Shown piece by piece: positions 28,533 through 37,523 of a stretch of 64,000 bases of DNA; positions within the stretch are counted from its first letter, which is position 1, and every line of letters starts with the position of its first letter. Source of the DNA: Aliiruegeria haliotis (lineage in GTDB: Bacteria > Pseudomonadota > Alphaproteobacteria > Rhodobacterales > Rhodobacteraceae). The translations under genes were made by a program, and so were the position numbers. The notes below the pieces were generated by a model that was not told the origin of the DNA, did no database searches, and saw only the letters and a list, made by a program, of their open reading frames with translations. Location: NCBI RefSeq assembly GCF_003003255.1, contig NZ_PVTD01000002.1:186001-250000 (forward strand), written 5' to 3'.

Positions 28533-31100
28533 TCAATCTTCTGACTCGTAGGCCTTGGCTGGCCCGAGCGCCAGGTGAGCCGCCGCGAGTCGGGCCACGG
28601 GCACCCTGAACGGCGAGCAGGACACGTAGTCGAACGACGCTTCACGGCAGAATGCGATTGTGTCCGGATCGCCTCCGTGCTCGCCGCAAACCGACAACAC
28701 CACTTCCGGAAGGGTGTCCCGGCCGCGCTCTGCACCGATGTGCAAGAGCTCGCCGACGCCCTCCTTGTCGAGGGTGTGAAACGGATCTTCGTGAAAGACT
28801 TTGTTGCTCACATAGGTGCCCATGAACCGGCCGGCATCGTCGCGCGACAGCCCGTAGGTCATCTGCGTCAAGTCGTTGGTACCGAAGCTGAGGAAGGACG
28901 CGTGGGCCGCGATCTCGCCGGCACGCAGGGCCGCACGGGGTGTCTCGACCATGACCCCAAGCCGGTAGTCGAGCGCCTTCCCGGTTTCGATCCGCACTGC
29001 CGCGGCGACGGAGTCGATCCGCGCCTTCACCAGTTCCACCTCCCGCTTGGCCGAGACCAGCGGGATCATCACCTCCGGCACCACGGTGGCGCCGGCTTGC
29101 TGGCTGGCCTCCACCGTCGCTTCGAAGATCGCACGCACCTGCATGTCGTAGATTTCCGGCACCGTCACGCCCAGCCGCACCCCGCGCATGCCAAGCATCG
29201 GGTTGAACTCGGACAGTGCCTCCACCCGCCGGGTCACATCAGAGACTGGCAGATCGAGCGATTCCGCGAGCCCCATGAGCCCCTCGCGATCCTTGGGCAG
29301 AAACTCGTGCAAGGGCGGATCAAAGAGACGAATACAGACCGGAAGCCCGGCCATGATCCGGAACAACTCCACGAAGTCGGCCCGTTGCATCGGCAACAGC
29401 CGGTCAAGGGCGGCCCGGCGGTCGGTTGCGCTGTCGGTGAAGATCATCTCCCGCATCGTGATCAGGCGCGCAGGCTCGAAGAACATGTGCTCCGTCCGGC
29501 AAAGTCCGATCCCGTCAGCAGCAAAGGCGTGCGCCATTCGGGCATCGTCCGGCGTGTCCGCATTGGCGCGGATACCGATGTCGCGGACCTCGTCGGCCCA
29601 GCCCAGCAGGGTGCGGAAAGGCCGGTCCAGTGCCGGTTCGAGCATCGGGACGGCTCCGGCAAGGGCCTCGCCTGCGGAACCGTCGACCGTGACCAGGTCC
29701 CCCTCCTTGAAGACCCGGCCGTCCGGCGTCGTGATCTGTTTCTTGCGCCGGGAAACCCGCAGCCCAATGGCGCCAACGATACAGGGCAGTCCCAGCCCGC
29801 GCGCGATCACCGCCGCATGGCTGGTCATGCCCCCGCGCTCGGTGATGATCCCGTGGGCGGCGTGCATCCCGCGGATATCCTCCGGCGTCGTTTCCTGTCG
29901 GACAAGGATACAGGGGATCTCGTGGCTGGCGGACAGTTGCGCCGCCTGGCTCGAAAAGACCAGCTGCCCCGTGGCGCCACCCGGGCTCGCGGCGATCCCC
30001 TTCAGGATCACGTCCCGCTTCGCCTCGGGATCTACCTGGGTGTGCATCAGCTCGGTCAGCGATTGCGGCTCGACCCGCAAGAGCGCCTCCCGGGTCGAGA
30101 TGATGCCGTCTTCGGCCAGCGACACCGCCACGCGCACATCCGCTCGCGCGGAGCGCATCACCCGCGTGGCGTCCAGCACGTGCAACTCGCCCTCGGTCAC
30201 GGTGAACTTGATCTCCATCTCCTCGCGCAGCCGCTCCCGGCAGCGCAACGCGACGGTCTCAAGCTGTGCGAAGACCTCTGGCGCGACGCTCTGCATCGAA
30301 GGGCCGCGCGGATCCTCGGCGAGATACATGATCTGCCTGTCCAAGCCCCCCTGCCCCTTGCCCGGGCGCTTGTGCTTGTAGCGGCCGGTAACCTGTTTCT
30401 CCCCGGTCACGATGTCGATCATGCGCATCACGCCGGAGCCGCTCTCGTTCGGCCCGATCCCGTGCACCATCTCCTGCACCACGAGGCCCAGCCCGGCATC
30501 CACCGGCGCGCCGCGAGCCTGCCGCAACAGCCGGGCGCTCACCCCTTCCCACGCCCGCGCCATCGACCGGAGCACCTCCGAAAGCTGCCGGGCGGGGTCC
30601 TGTGGGAAGGGCTCGTCGGCCTCATCCTGGTAGATCGCCAACACGGAGCGAAGGGCATTCTCACCCTCTTCCTCGACGGCCTCCTCGAAGGGTTCGGGAT
30701 CCAGCCGCGCGACTTCCATCGCGAAGGCCATGATGAACTTGAGGTATATGAACTCCGCGGCCGCCTTGCCGATCCGCTTGCCCATCTCCGCGCAGAGCGT
30801 GTCGTTCATGCCGATGTTCAGGATCGCTCCCGGCCCCCCCCAGTCGGGATCGGCACTCGACGGCCGGACAGAGACCAGTGGCGTCCGCCCGAACGCCGAG
30901 AGCAGCCGTGGCGTGTCCGGGCGCTCACCCTCCGCGATCCGGTGGACCGCATCGAAGGACAGCGCCACCGTGCGCGGCACGGGCATGTCGAGCCGGACCA
31001 GCCGTTGCAAGCACTTCGCCCTCCCGCCGTGGGTGGGTATGCTCACGTCCGCGGTGGGCGTAATCAGGGTGAAATCCTTGATATCGTCGGGCTTCAGCAC
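28533..31100 (-). CDS. pyruvate phosphate dikinase-like enzyme (divergent)
   Basis: An 855-residue PPDK-family protein, which interconverts pyruvate, ATP and Pi with PEP, AMP and PPi through a phosphohistidine. The swivelling domain has ITERGGMTSHAAVIARG (phospho-histidine H428). The C-terminal PEP/pyruvate barrel has MLGMRGVRLG, VEVMIPLV-like PEVMIPLVSA and CGEHGGDP with the catalytic cysteine C805. The N-terminal ATP-grasp part is unusual: the standard glycine-rich opening is missing and the SVRSGA..SMPGMMDT segment is SVRPSSADPDWGG before AILNIGMND. Substrate or cofactor use may therefore differ. The GTG at 31100 (AAGGA upstream) is the most likely start; the next upstream ATG adds 22 unconvincing residues. 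It follows glyS. Confidence 0.82.
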   Translation of the reverse strand: MLKPDDIKDFTLITPTADVSIPTHGGRAKCLQRLVRLDMPVPRTVALSFDAVHRIAEGERPDTPRLLSAFGRTPLVSVRPSSADPDWGGPGAILNIGMNDTLCAEMGKRIGKAAAEFIYLKFIMAFAMEVARLDPEPFEEAVEEEGENALRSVLAIYQDEADEPFPQDPARQLSEVLRSMARAWEGVSARLLRQARGAPVDAGLGLVVQEMVHGIGPNESGSGVMRMIDIVTGEKQVTGRYKHKRPGKGQGGLDRQIMYLAEDPRGPSMQSVAPEVFAQLETVALRCRERLREEMEIKFTVTEGELHVLDATRVMRSARADVRVAVSLAEDGIISTREALLRVEPQSLTELMHTQVDPEAKRDVILKGIAASPGGATGQLVFSSQAAQLSASHEIPCILVRQETTPEDIRGMHAAHGIITERGGMTSHAAVIARGLGLPCIVGAIGLRVSRRKKQITTPDGRVFKEGDLVTVDGSAGEALAGAVPMLEPALDRPFRTLLGWADEVRDIGIRANADTPDDARMAHAFAADGIGLCRTEHMFFEPARLITMREMIFTDSATDRRAALDRLLPMQRADFVELFRIMAGLPVCIRLFDPPLHEFLPKDREGLMGLAESLDLPVSDVTRRVEALSEFNPMLGMRGVRLGVTVPEIYDMQVRAIFEATVEASQQAGATVVPEVMIPLVSAKREVELVKARIDSVAAAVRIETGKALDYRLGVMVETPRAALRAGEIAAHASFLSFGTNDLTQMTYGLSRDDAGRFMGTYVSNKVFHEDPFHTLDKEGVGELLHIGAERGRDTLPEVVLSVCGEHGGDPDTIAFCREASFDYVSCSPFRVPVARLAAAHLALGPAKAYESED

Positions 31101-31182
31101 GTCGGTCCGGTCCTTCTCTGCGCGGCTGCAGGATACGCGAAGCCGGCCATGCGGCAAATGCCGCACGGCTCTCCGACAGATC

Positions 31183-33411
31183 TTAGCCCTCGATACGTGT
31201 CAGATCCGCCGCTTTCAGGCAGATTTCACGGATCCGGTGCAGCAGGTTGAGCCGATTGCGCCGCACGATCTGGTTGTCGGTATTGACCTGAACCGCCTCG
31301 AAGAACGCATCTATCGGGGCGCGCAGGGAGGCCATGCTTGCCATGGCCGACGCGAAATCCTCGGCCTCGATGGCCGAGGAGATCGCCCCCTCCGCCGCAT
31401 CGAGTGCCGCGAAGAGCGCCCGCTCCTCGTCCGTCTCTGCAAACTTCACATCCGGACCATACTCATAGGAGACCCCATCGGCCTCCTCGGCCTGGGTCAG
31501 GATGTTGTTGGCCCGCTTGAATCCCTGCAAAAGGTTTTCGCCTTCCTCGGTCTTCAGGAAATCCGACAACGCCTCCGCCCGCTTCACCAGCAGCACGAGG
31601 TCGTCATTGCCCGGCATCGCGAGACAGGCGTCGATAACGTCGTGGCGGATACCCTCGTCGCGCAAGTGGACCTTGAGCCGGTCATGAATGAAACCAACCA
31701 AATCTTCAGTTCTGAATGCAGCAACTTGACGGAGGTTTGGCAATGCCTCCTTTGTTGCAGCGATCCTTTTGTCAAACTCAGCTTCAAGTGCCGGCAAAAC
31801 CTGATCAAGCAGTTCAACGGACTTCGCTTCTTCAGCCAATTCCGCCAAAGGCGTCGTGTCAGCAATCGATGTCATAGCCCCCATCACTGGTGCAAAGTGC
31901 GACCAAATCTGAGGGGCAAGCGACCCACGAAGTTTGTTCACAAGCAGCAACCTAATAACCCCCAACGCCGCCCGTCTCAGCGCAAACGGGTCCTTCGACC
32001 CTGTCGGCTTCTCGTCGATGGCCCAGAATCCGGTCAGCGTGTCCAGCTTGTCGGCCAGCGCCACGGCGACGGAGACGGGCGCGGTGGGCACGTCGTCGGA
32101 GGGGCCGAGCGGGGAGTAGTGCTCTTCGGCGGCGGCGGCGATTGCCGGGGAGAGGCCAGCGGCCTCAGCGTAGTAGCGACCCATCGTGCCTTGCAATTCC
32201 GGGAACTCGTAGACCATTTCCGAGGACAGATCCGCCTTGGCCACCTGTGCGGCCCTCTCAGCCTCCTCCGGGTCGGCGCCGACCAGCGGGGCGATTTCCT
32301 TCGCCAACGCCGCAATGCGGTCGATCCGCGCCTTCTGGCTCCCGAGCTTGTTGTGGAACGTCACGTTGTCGAGGCTTTCCAGCCACGGACCCATCCCGGC
32401 CCTGGCCACGCGCAGGTCGTTCTCCCAGAAGAACTTGGCGTCGGACAGCCGCGCGTACAGCACCTTCTGATTACCGGCAAGAATGGTCGCGCCACCATCT
32501 TCGGTCACCATATTGGCGACGGTGACGAATTTCTCGATCCGGCCAGTCTTCGGGTTCCGCACCGAAAAAAACTTCTGGTGCTCTTTCATGGAGGTCTTCA
32601 GAACCTCCGGCGGCAGGCCCAGGAAATCCTCGGCGATATCGCCCATCAGCACGACCGGGCATTCCACAAGCCCCGCGACCTCCGCCAGCAGGCCCTTGTC
32701 CTCGACAACTTCGAGACCTTGCGCGAATGCCATGTTGGTCGCGTCATGCCAGATCGTGTCGGCCCGCTCCGCCGGGTCGAGGACCACATGCGCGCGCTTG
32801 AGCTTTGCCACGTAGTCGTCAAACCCGGTGACGGTGAACGGCTCTGGCGCCAGGAACCGATGGCCACGCACCACGTCACCGGCCGCGATCCCGTCGACGT
32901 CGAGCGGTACAACGCTGGCGCCCCCCTCGTCGGACAACAGGCAGACAATGGAATGCAGCGGACGAACCCAGCGCAGGTTCCCCGCCCCCCAGCGCATCGA
33001 TTTCGGCCAGGGGAAGTCGCGGATCGTCGCGTCCAGAACCTCGGCCACGATTTCCGCGGCGGGTCGCCCGGCCCGGGTGATCTGTGCGAACCACACCTTG
33101 CCCTTCTTGTCCTCGCGCGCCTCCAACTGCTCCTTCGACAGCTCCGTGGCCCGGAGGAACCCGGCCAGCGCCTTCTCCGGCGCGTCGACGCGCGGCCCCT
33201 TACGCTCCTCGGTCACGGTCGGACTCTCCGCCGACAGCCCTTCCACCGTCAACGCCAGCCGGCGCGGCGTCGTGAATGCCTGCGCCGAGCCATAGGTCAG
33301 ACCGGCCTCGACCAAACCGTCGGTGACGAGCTTCTTGAGGTCCGCCCCGGCGCGGGTCTGCATCCGGGCGGGGATTTCTTCGGAAAAGAGTTCGATCAGC
33401 AGATCGGGCAT
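31183..33411 (-). CDS. glyS: glycyl-tRNA synthetase beta subunit
   Basis: The large subunit of the alpha2beta2 bacterial glycyl-tRNA synthetase, needed with GlyQ to charge tRNA-Gly. The 742-residue protein starts MPDLLIELFSEEIPARMQ, the family opening, and has RGPRVDAPE-like KGPRVDAPEKA, the segment MKEHQKFFSVRNP and LADKLDTLTGFWAI. The C-terminal anticodon-type domain spans about 560-735. The stop of gltS (33422) is only 10 bases upstream. A 300-base tract (about 31681-31980) has markedly lower G+C than its flanks but keeps the frame intact. Confidence 0.97.
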   Translation of the reverse strand: MPDLLIELFSEEIPARMQTRAGADLKKLVTDGLVEAGLTYGSAQAFTTPRRLALTVEGLSAESPTVTEERKGPRVDAPEKALAGFLRATELSKEQLEAREDKKGKVWFAQITRAGRPAAEIVAEVLDATIRDFPWPKSMRWGAGNLRWVRPLHSIVCLLSDEGGASVVPLDVDGIAAGDVVRGHRFLAPEPFTVTGFDDYVAKLKRAHVVLDPAERADTIWHDATNMAFAQGLEVVEDKGLLAEVAGLVECPVVLMGDIAEDFLGLPPEVLKTSMKEHQKFFSVRNPKTGRIEKFVTVANMVTEDGGATILAGNQKVLYARLSDAKFFWENDLRVARAGMGPWLESLDNVTFHNKLGSQKARIDRIAALAKEIAPLVGADPEEAERAAQVAKADLSSEMVYEFPELQGTMGRYYAEAAGLSPAIAAAAEEHYSPLGPSDDVPTAPVSVAVALADKLDTLTGFWAIDEKPTGSKDPFALRRAALGVIRLLLVNKLRGSLAPQIWSHFAPVMGAMTSIADTTPLAELAEEAKSVELLDQVLPALEAEFDKRIAATKEALPNLRQVAAFRTEDLVGFIHDRLKVHLRDEGIRHDVIDACLAMPGNDDLVLLVKRAEALSDFLKTEEGENLLQGFKRANNILTQAEEADGVSYEYGPDVKFAETDEERALFAALDAAEGAISSAIEAEDFASAMASMASLRAPIDAFFEAVQVNTDNQIVRRNRLNLLHRIREICLKAADLTRIEG

Positions 33412-33421
33412 TGGCGGGTCC

Positions 33422-34630
33422 TCAGAGCGGCAGGAAGAACTGGATCGCGAAGGAGTTCACGATGTCCACGAAGAAGGCCGAGACGAGCGGCAGGATGACG
33501 AAGGCCATGGGCGACGGCCCGTAGCGCTTGGTAACAGCAGTCATGTTGGCGATGGCGGTGGGCGTGGCGCCCAGCGTGACCCCTCCGAACCCGGAGGCGA
33601 GAACGGCGGCGCGATAGCCGCGCCCCATCGCCGGAAAGAGGATATAGATCGAAAAGACGATGGAGAGAAGCGTCTGCGCCCCCATCACGACGATCAGCAC
33701 CAGACCCATGCCTTGCAGGGTCCACAGCTGAAGCGACATGAGCGACATCGCAAGGAATGTGCCAAGGGCAAAATCCGAGATCATGGCCAGTGTCGGGGTG
33801 CGGCTGATCGGTGCCGCACGGGGCAACAGCAGCGGCTTGAGGTTGCCGACCACGATGCCCATGAGCAGGCAGGGCACGAAAGGCGGCAGCCCGACACCCG
33901 CCTCTTCAAGAACCTCGAACAGCGACCAGCCCAACGCGATGGTCACATGGACCCAGAGCATGACCTGCATGAAGGTCAGATGGTTGATGGTCTCGGATTC
34001 CTCCTCGTCGAACCCAACACCGATGGTGTGTTCCTCGTCGGGGCGCTCGGGCTCGAGCTGGCCGCGATTGATCAGGAACTTGGCGATCGGACCACCGATC
34101 AGCGCGGCACAGACCAGGCCGATCGTGGCAACAGCAACACCGATTTCGCTCACGCCGGCCGCACCGCCGGTCATTTCCTCGATCCGAGGCGTCCAGGCGA
34201 TCACCGTGCCATGCCCGCCGATCAGGGCCGCGGAACTGAGCAGCACAGAGAACTCCCGTGGCAGGTCGAAGATCCGGGCCCCGGCAACACCGATGAGGTT
34301 TTGCAGGATGACATAGAAGATGGTCAGCGCCAGAAGGATCGCCAGCGGCAAGCCTCCCTTGAGCAGGTCACTGAGCCGGGCATTGAGCCCGATGCCGGTG
34401 AAGAAGACGATCAGGAAATAATCCCGCGCGGCGAGGTCGAACTCGACAGGCCGCCCCCAGACAACGAAGACGGTCATCGTCAGCACCGCCGCCAACAACC
34501 CGCCGGAGACCGGTTCGGGAATGTTGAAATCCCGCAGGACGGCAACCCGACGGGTCAGCGCCGCGCCCACGAGGTACACGAGGAATGCCACCGTGACTGA
34601 AACAAAGGGGTTCAGGAGGATCGGGTCCAT
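33422..34630 (-). CDS. gltS: sodium/glutamate symporter
   Basis: A 402-residue GltS-family carrier, which imports glutamate with Na+. About ten to twelve membrane segments occur in two halves with inverted re-entrant loops. Family features are PVSGGLLAAVLT, FFTGIGLNARLSDLLKGG, LIGGHGTVIAW and, in the second half, GFGGVTLGATPTAIANMTAV. The start MDPILLNPFVSVTVAFLVY at 34630 overlaps the stop of the upstream gene (TAATG), and the GGAG site lies inside that gene, so translation is coupled. It sits between a DUF6446-like gene and glyS. Confidence 0.93.
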   Translation of the reverse strand: MDPILLNPFVSVTVAFLVYLVGAALTRRVAVLRDFNIPEPVSGGLLAAVLTMTVFVVWGRPVEFDLAARDYFLIVFFTGIGLNARLSDLLKGGLPLAILLALTIFYVILQNLIGVAGARIFDLPREFSVLLSSAALIGGHGTVIAWTPRIEEMTGGAAGVSEIGVAVATIGLVCAALIGGPIAKFLINRGQLEPERPDEEHTIGVGFDEEESETINHLTFMQVMLWVHVTIALGWSLFEVLEEAGVGLPPFVPCLLMGIVVGNLKPLLLPRAAPISRTPTLAMISDFALGTFLAMSLMSLQLWTLQGMGLVLIVVMGAQTLLSIVFSIYILFPAMGRGYRAAVLASGFGGVTLGATPTAIANMTAVTKRYGPSPMAFVILPLVSAFFVDIVNSFAIQFFLPL

Positions 34631-35097
34631 TACTTCTTCATCTCCTCGTTCACCTGGTGCCAGACGTAGCCGCGCCCATCTCCGAAGATGGCAACCACAC
34701 GATCCACGCCATGGGCGAAGTTTCTTTCGCCGAGAAACGCCAGCGCCTCGCCCTGCTCCAGCGCCAGTCCGATTTCCTGCGAGTCGAAGCAATCGAACCA
34801 ATGCGGCGCGTTGAGCGGTTCGGCCTGGGGGTAGGGCTCGTAGGTTTCGGTCAGCATGGCCTGGCTCATGGGCGTGGTGAAACAGGCACGGTAGCGGATC
34901 GGAGAGGAGGTGGCGTCGATGGCCTCGATCCCCTCGGCGAGGATCGGCTCGGGGGCACCGTACAGCAGGGTCAACATGACCTGCTCGCCAGAGGCGTCGA
35001 CCTCTTCGTAGTAGTGGTAGACTTGGAGGTAGTAGATCGCGATCCCCGCGATAATCGACAACACTACGATACCCCCTGCAATGATCTTGCCACTCAT
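34630..35097 (-). CDS. membrane-anchored protein, DUF6446-like
   Basis: A 155-residue protein with one N-terminal membrane segment (residues 5-24, IIAGGIVVLSIIAGIAIYYL) and a periplasmic or cytoplasmic domain holding the pair RACFTTP and WFDCF, the two cysteines possibly forming a disulfide, and a C-terminal YVWHQVNEEM. From memory it matches the Rhodobacterales family DUF6446, often found in the glyQ-glyS neighbourhood; the role is unknown. Its TAA overlaps the gltS ATG. The start at 35097 is divergent from marC by 89 bases. Confidence 0.72.
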   Translation of the reverse strand: MSGKIIAGGIVVLSIIAGIAIYYLQVYHYYEEVDASGEQVMLTLLYGAPEPILAEGIEAIDATSSPIRYRACFTTPMSQAMLTETYEPYPQAEPLNAPHWFDCFDSQEIGLALEQGEALAFLGERNFAHGVDRVVAIFGDGRGYVWHQVNEEMKK

Positions 35098-35186
35098 GAC
35101 ACGACCCTCCGAGCGGCGCGGGGGTTCCGGGGCGCGCCTGTGCGTGCTAGCGCAAGGGCATACATCCCCAGAGTGAGGCCCGCAGC

Positions 35187-35822
35187 ATGGACCCAGAACT
35201 CGCAGTCAAGTTCTTCGGCGCGCTCTTCGCGATCATGAACCCCGTAACGAACCTGCCGATCTTCCTCGGCGTGACCGATGGCGCCAGCCCGTCCGAGCAA
35301 CGCGCCATCGCGATCAGGACGGCGGCCTACGTGTCCGTCTTCGGCATTGCCGTGGCGCTCATGGGCACGCAGTTGCTGAATCTGTTCGGGATCAGCGTCG
35401 ACGATTTCCGTGTCGCCGGCGGTCTGGTTTTGCTCCTGATCGGGCTCAACATGCTCAACGGCAGCGAGAGCAGGTCCCACCATGGCACCGACGGAGAGAA
35501 AGCGGCCTATCCCGATGCGGCAACGGTCGCCTTCTACCCGATGACCTTCCCGATCCTCGTCGGTCCGGGCACGATCACGACGATGATCCTCTTTGCGCAG
35601 CAGGCACAGGGCCTCGGCGACTGGATCACCTACTTTGGGGTCTTCGGTGCAATCGTGGGCGCAATTGCAATTGTGTTCTGGTTTGCGGGCGATCTGGGCA
35701 AACACCTGTCCGGCACTGCGAAAGCGATCATGAGCCGGTTGATGGGCATGATCCTGGCCGCCATTTCCATTGACATGATCGCGACGGGGCTCAAGGCATT
35801 GCTGCCCGGACTCGCGGGGTAG
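35187..35822 (+). CDS. MarC family integral membrane protein
   Basis: A 211-residue protein with six predicted membrane segments, matching the MarC/YchE family. It starts DPELAVKFFGALFAIMNPV, with the conserved NP pair in the first helix, and has VAGGLVLLLIGLNML, FYPMTFPILVGPGTITTMI (second NP-like conserved block) and a C-terminal MGMILAAISIDMI. Despite the name, the family is not proven to give multidrug resistance, and its function is unknown. It is inserted, on the opposite strand, between glyQ and the DUF6446-gltS-glyS block. Confidence 0.9.
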   Translation: MDPELAVKFFGALFAIMNPVTNLPIFLGVTDGASPSEQRAIAIRTAAYVSVFGIAVALMGTQLLNLFGISVDDFRVAGGLVLLLIGLNMLNGSESRSHHGTDGEKAAYPDAATVAFYPMTFPILVGPGTITTMILFAQQAQGLGDWITYFGVFGAIVGAIAIVFWFAGDLGKHLSGTAKAIMSRLMGMILAAISIDMIATGLKALLPGLAG

Positions 35823-35950
35823 AAGCGCATAATAAACGGTCGCGCTACGCGGCAGCCTGCCCGGACGCAGCCCGAAACGTCGCCGCACGCGCGCGCGCGG
35901 CTCGCCCCGGCTCGGGGCAGCGCCATGCAAAGGTTGCCCCCCGCGACGCA

Positions 35951-36877
35951 TCAGGCGCTCCAGCCCCCGGCCTCGGTCGACACGAAAGCATCCGCACATT
36001 TCTTCGCCAGCGCACGCACACGCCCGATATAGGCCTGTCGCTCGGTGACGGAGATCACACCACGCGCGTCGAGCAGGTTGAACAGGTGGGAGGCCTTGAT
36101 GCACTGGTCATAGGCGGGGTGCGCCATGACGATGCGCTTGCCGGTCTTGGGGTCCTGTTCCGGATGCGTCAGGATGTGATCGCAATGCGCTTCCGCTTCT
36201 TCGAACTGCTTGAGCAGCACGTCGGTATCGGCAATGTCGAAATTCCAGCGGGAGTATTCCGCTTCGGTCTGGCGGAAGACATCGCCATAGGTCAGCGGGA
36301 TCGGCGCGTCGGGGCGGTTGAAGGGCATGTCCATCACGTGATCGACGCCAAGCACGTACATCGCCAGCCGCTCCAGCCCATAGGTCAGCTCTCCGGAGAC
36401 AGGTTTGCAATCATGGCCGCCGACCTGCTGGAAATACGTGAACTGGCTGACCTCCATGCCATCGCACCAGACCTCCCAGCCAAGTCCCCAGGCGCCAAGC
36501 GTCGGGCTCTCCCAGTCGTCCTCGACGAAGCGGATGTCGTGCAGCGCCATGTCGATCCCGATCGCTTCCAGCGACCCCAGGTAAAGCGCCTGAAGGTCGG
36601 GCGGGCTCGGTTTGATCAGCACCTGGTACTGGTAGTAATGCTGAAGCCGGTTCGGATTTTCGCCGTAGCGGCCGTCGGTCGGCCGACGCGAGGGCTGCAC
36701 ATAGGCAGCGGCCCAGGCGTTCTTGCCCAGCGCCCGCAGGGTGGTGGCCGGATGGAATGTGCCGGCCCCAACCTCCATGTCATAGGGTTGCAGGACGGCG
36801 CAGCCCCTGTCGGCCCAGTAAGTCTGAAGCCGCAGGATCACCTCCTGGAAACAGGTGGGTCGGGTGGTCTCGGTCAT
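35951..36877 (-). CDS. glyQ: glycyl-tRNA synthetase alpha subunit
   Basis: The catalytic alpha subunit of bacterial-type glycyl-tRNA synthetase. The 308-residue product has the class II features of this family: [57 protein letters not shown] and TYFQQVGG. The last also carries part of the class II dimer interface. Length is normal. The start follows a region open on both sides. glyS is about 2.5 kb downstream on the same strand, with marC, DUF6446 and gltS in between, so the two subunits may be transcribed separately. Confidence 0.97.
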   Translation of the reverse strand: MTETTRPTCFQEVILRLQTYWADRGCAVLQPYDMEVGAGTFHPATTLRALGKNAWAAAYVQPSRRPTDGRYGENPNRLQHYYQYQVLIKPSPPDLQALYLGSLEAIGIDMALHDIRFVEDDWESPTLGAWGLGWEVWCDGMEVSQFTYFQQVGGHDCKPVSGELTYGLERLAMYVLGVDHVMDMPFNRPDAPIPLTYGDVFRQTEAEYSRWNFDIADTDVLLKQFEEAEAHCDHILTHPEQDPKTGKRIVMAHPAYDQCIKASHLFNLLDARGVISVTERQAYIGRVRALAKKCADAFVSTEAGGWSA

Positions 36878-37523
36878 TGCATTGCCCCGGTGGTCTCAGG
36901 TGTCGCGCCTCAATAGGCGCGAGGAAGCGGAGCGTCAATCAAAGCGCGGAAATGCGAAGGATCCGGACTGCATGAGCGCCCTGGTTGGCGCGGTGAGGGT
37001 GTCGGTTCCCGAATGATGCCAACCATCGAGGTGGCGCGGAGCGACCACGTGCCAAGTGGCCCCGCAACTTCGCCCGACAAGGGAGAGGCACGCCCTGGTG
37101 TCGGTCCCGGTGATTCCCGGCGACAAGAGGCTTGCACGATCAGCCCGCAGCGGGTCGCATTTACTGATCCTGCAGCGAGCGCGGCCCCCTGCCCCCTTCG
37201 CAATTCCATGCCGGCGCGCCGCATGGCATGGCGCGCAGGCGGCCGCTGGCTCCCCAACCGCACCTTTAGGCCGGGCCATACCGCGTGCATGGACGCAGGT
37301 TTTCCCTGGCCCTGCCGCCACGGGTCGCAGATCCGCCACACCTTCTCCGCTCCAGGCCGATCCTCCAGAATTGAGGTGCGCCTCCCCGCGCCTCTGCTAG
37401 ATTGGGCAAAATGCCCGGCCGGGCTCCGGTCGGACGACATTTGCCCTCGGGCACAAAGCATCCGGCCTTTCGGCCACCAGGACAGCCCGTTTCGGGCAAT
37501 CGGACATTTCGGGGACCCGTTTC
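36878..37523. other. intergenic stretch without a supported gene
   Basis: The 646 bases separate glyQ (minus) from the secreted protein gene (plus), so both promoters must lie here. Several frames are open on both strands but have Arg/Pro/Ala-biased products, no motif and no good ribosome site. I see no RNA gene. Confidence 0.5.

Noticed and set aside
28575-33498. Two very long plus-strand frames (891 and 922 codons) over the PPDK-like gene and glyS
   Set aside because: Both are antisense to genes with clear catalytic motifs and show no family features.
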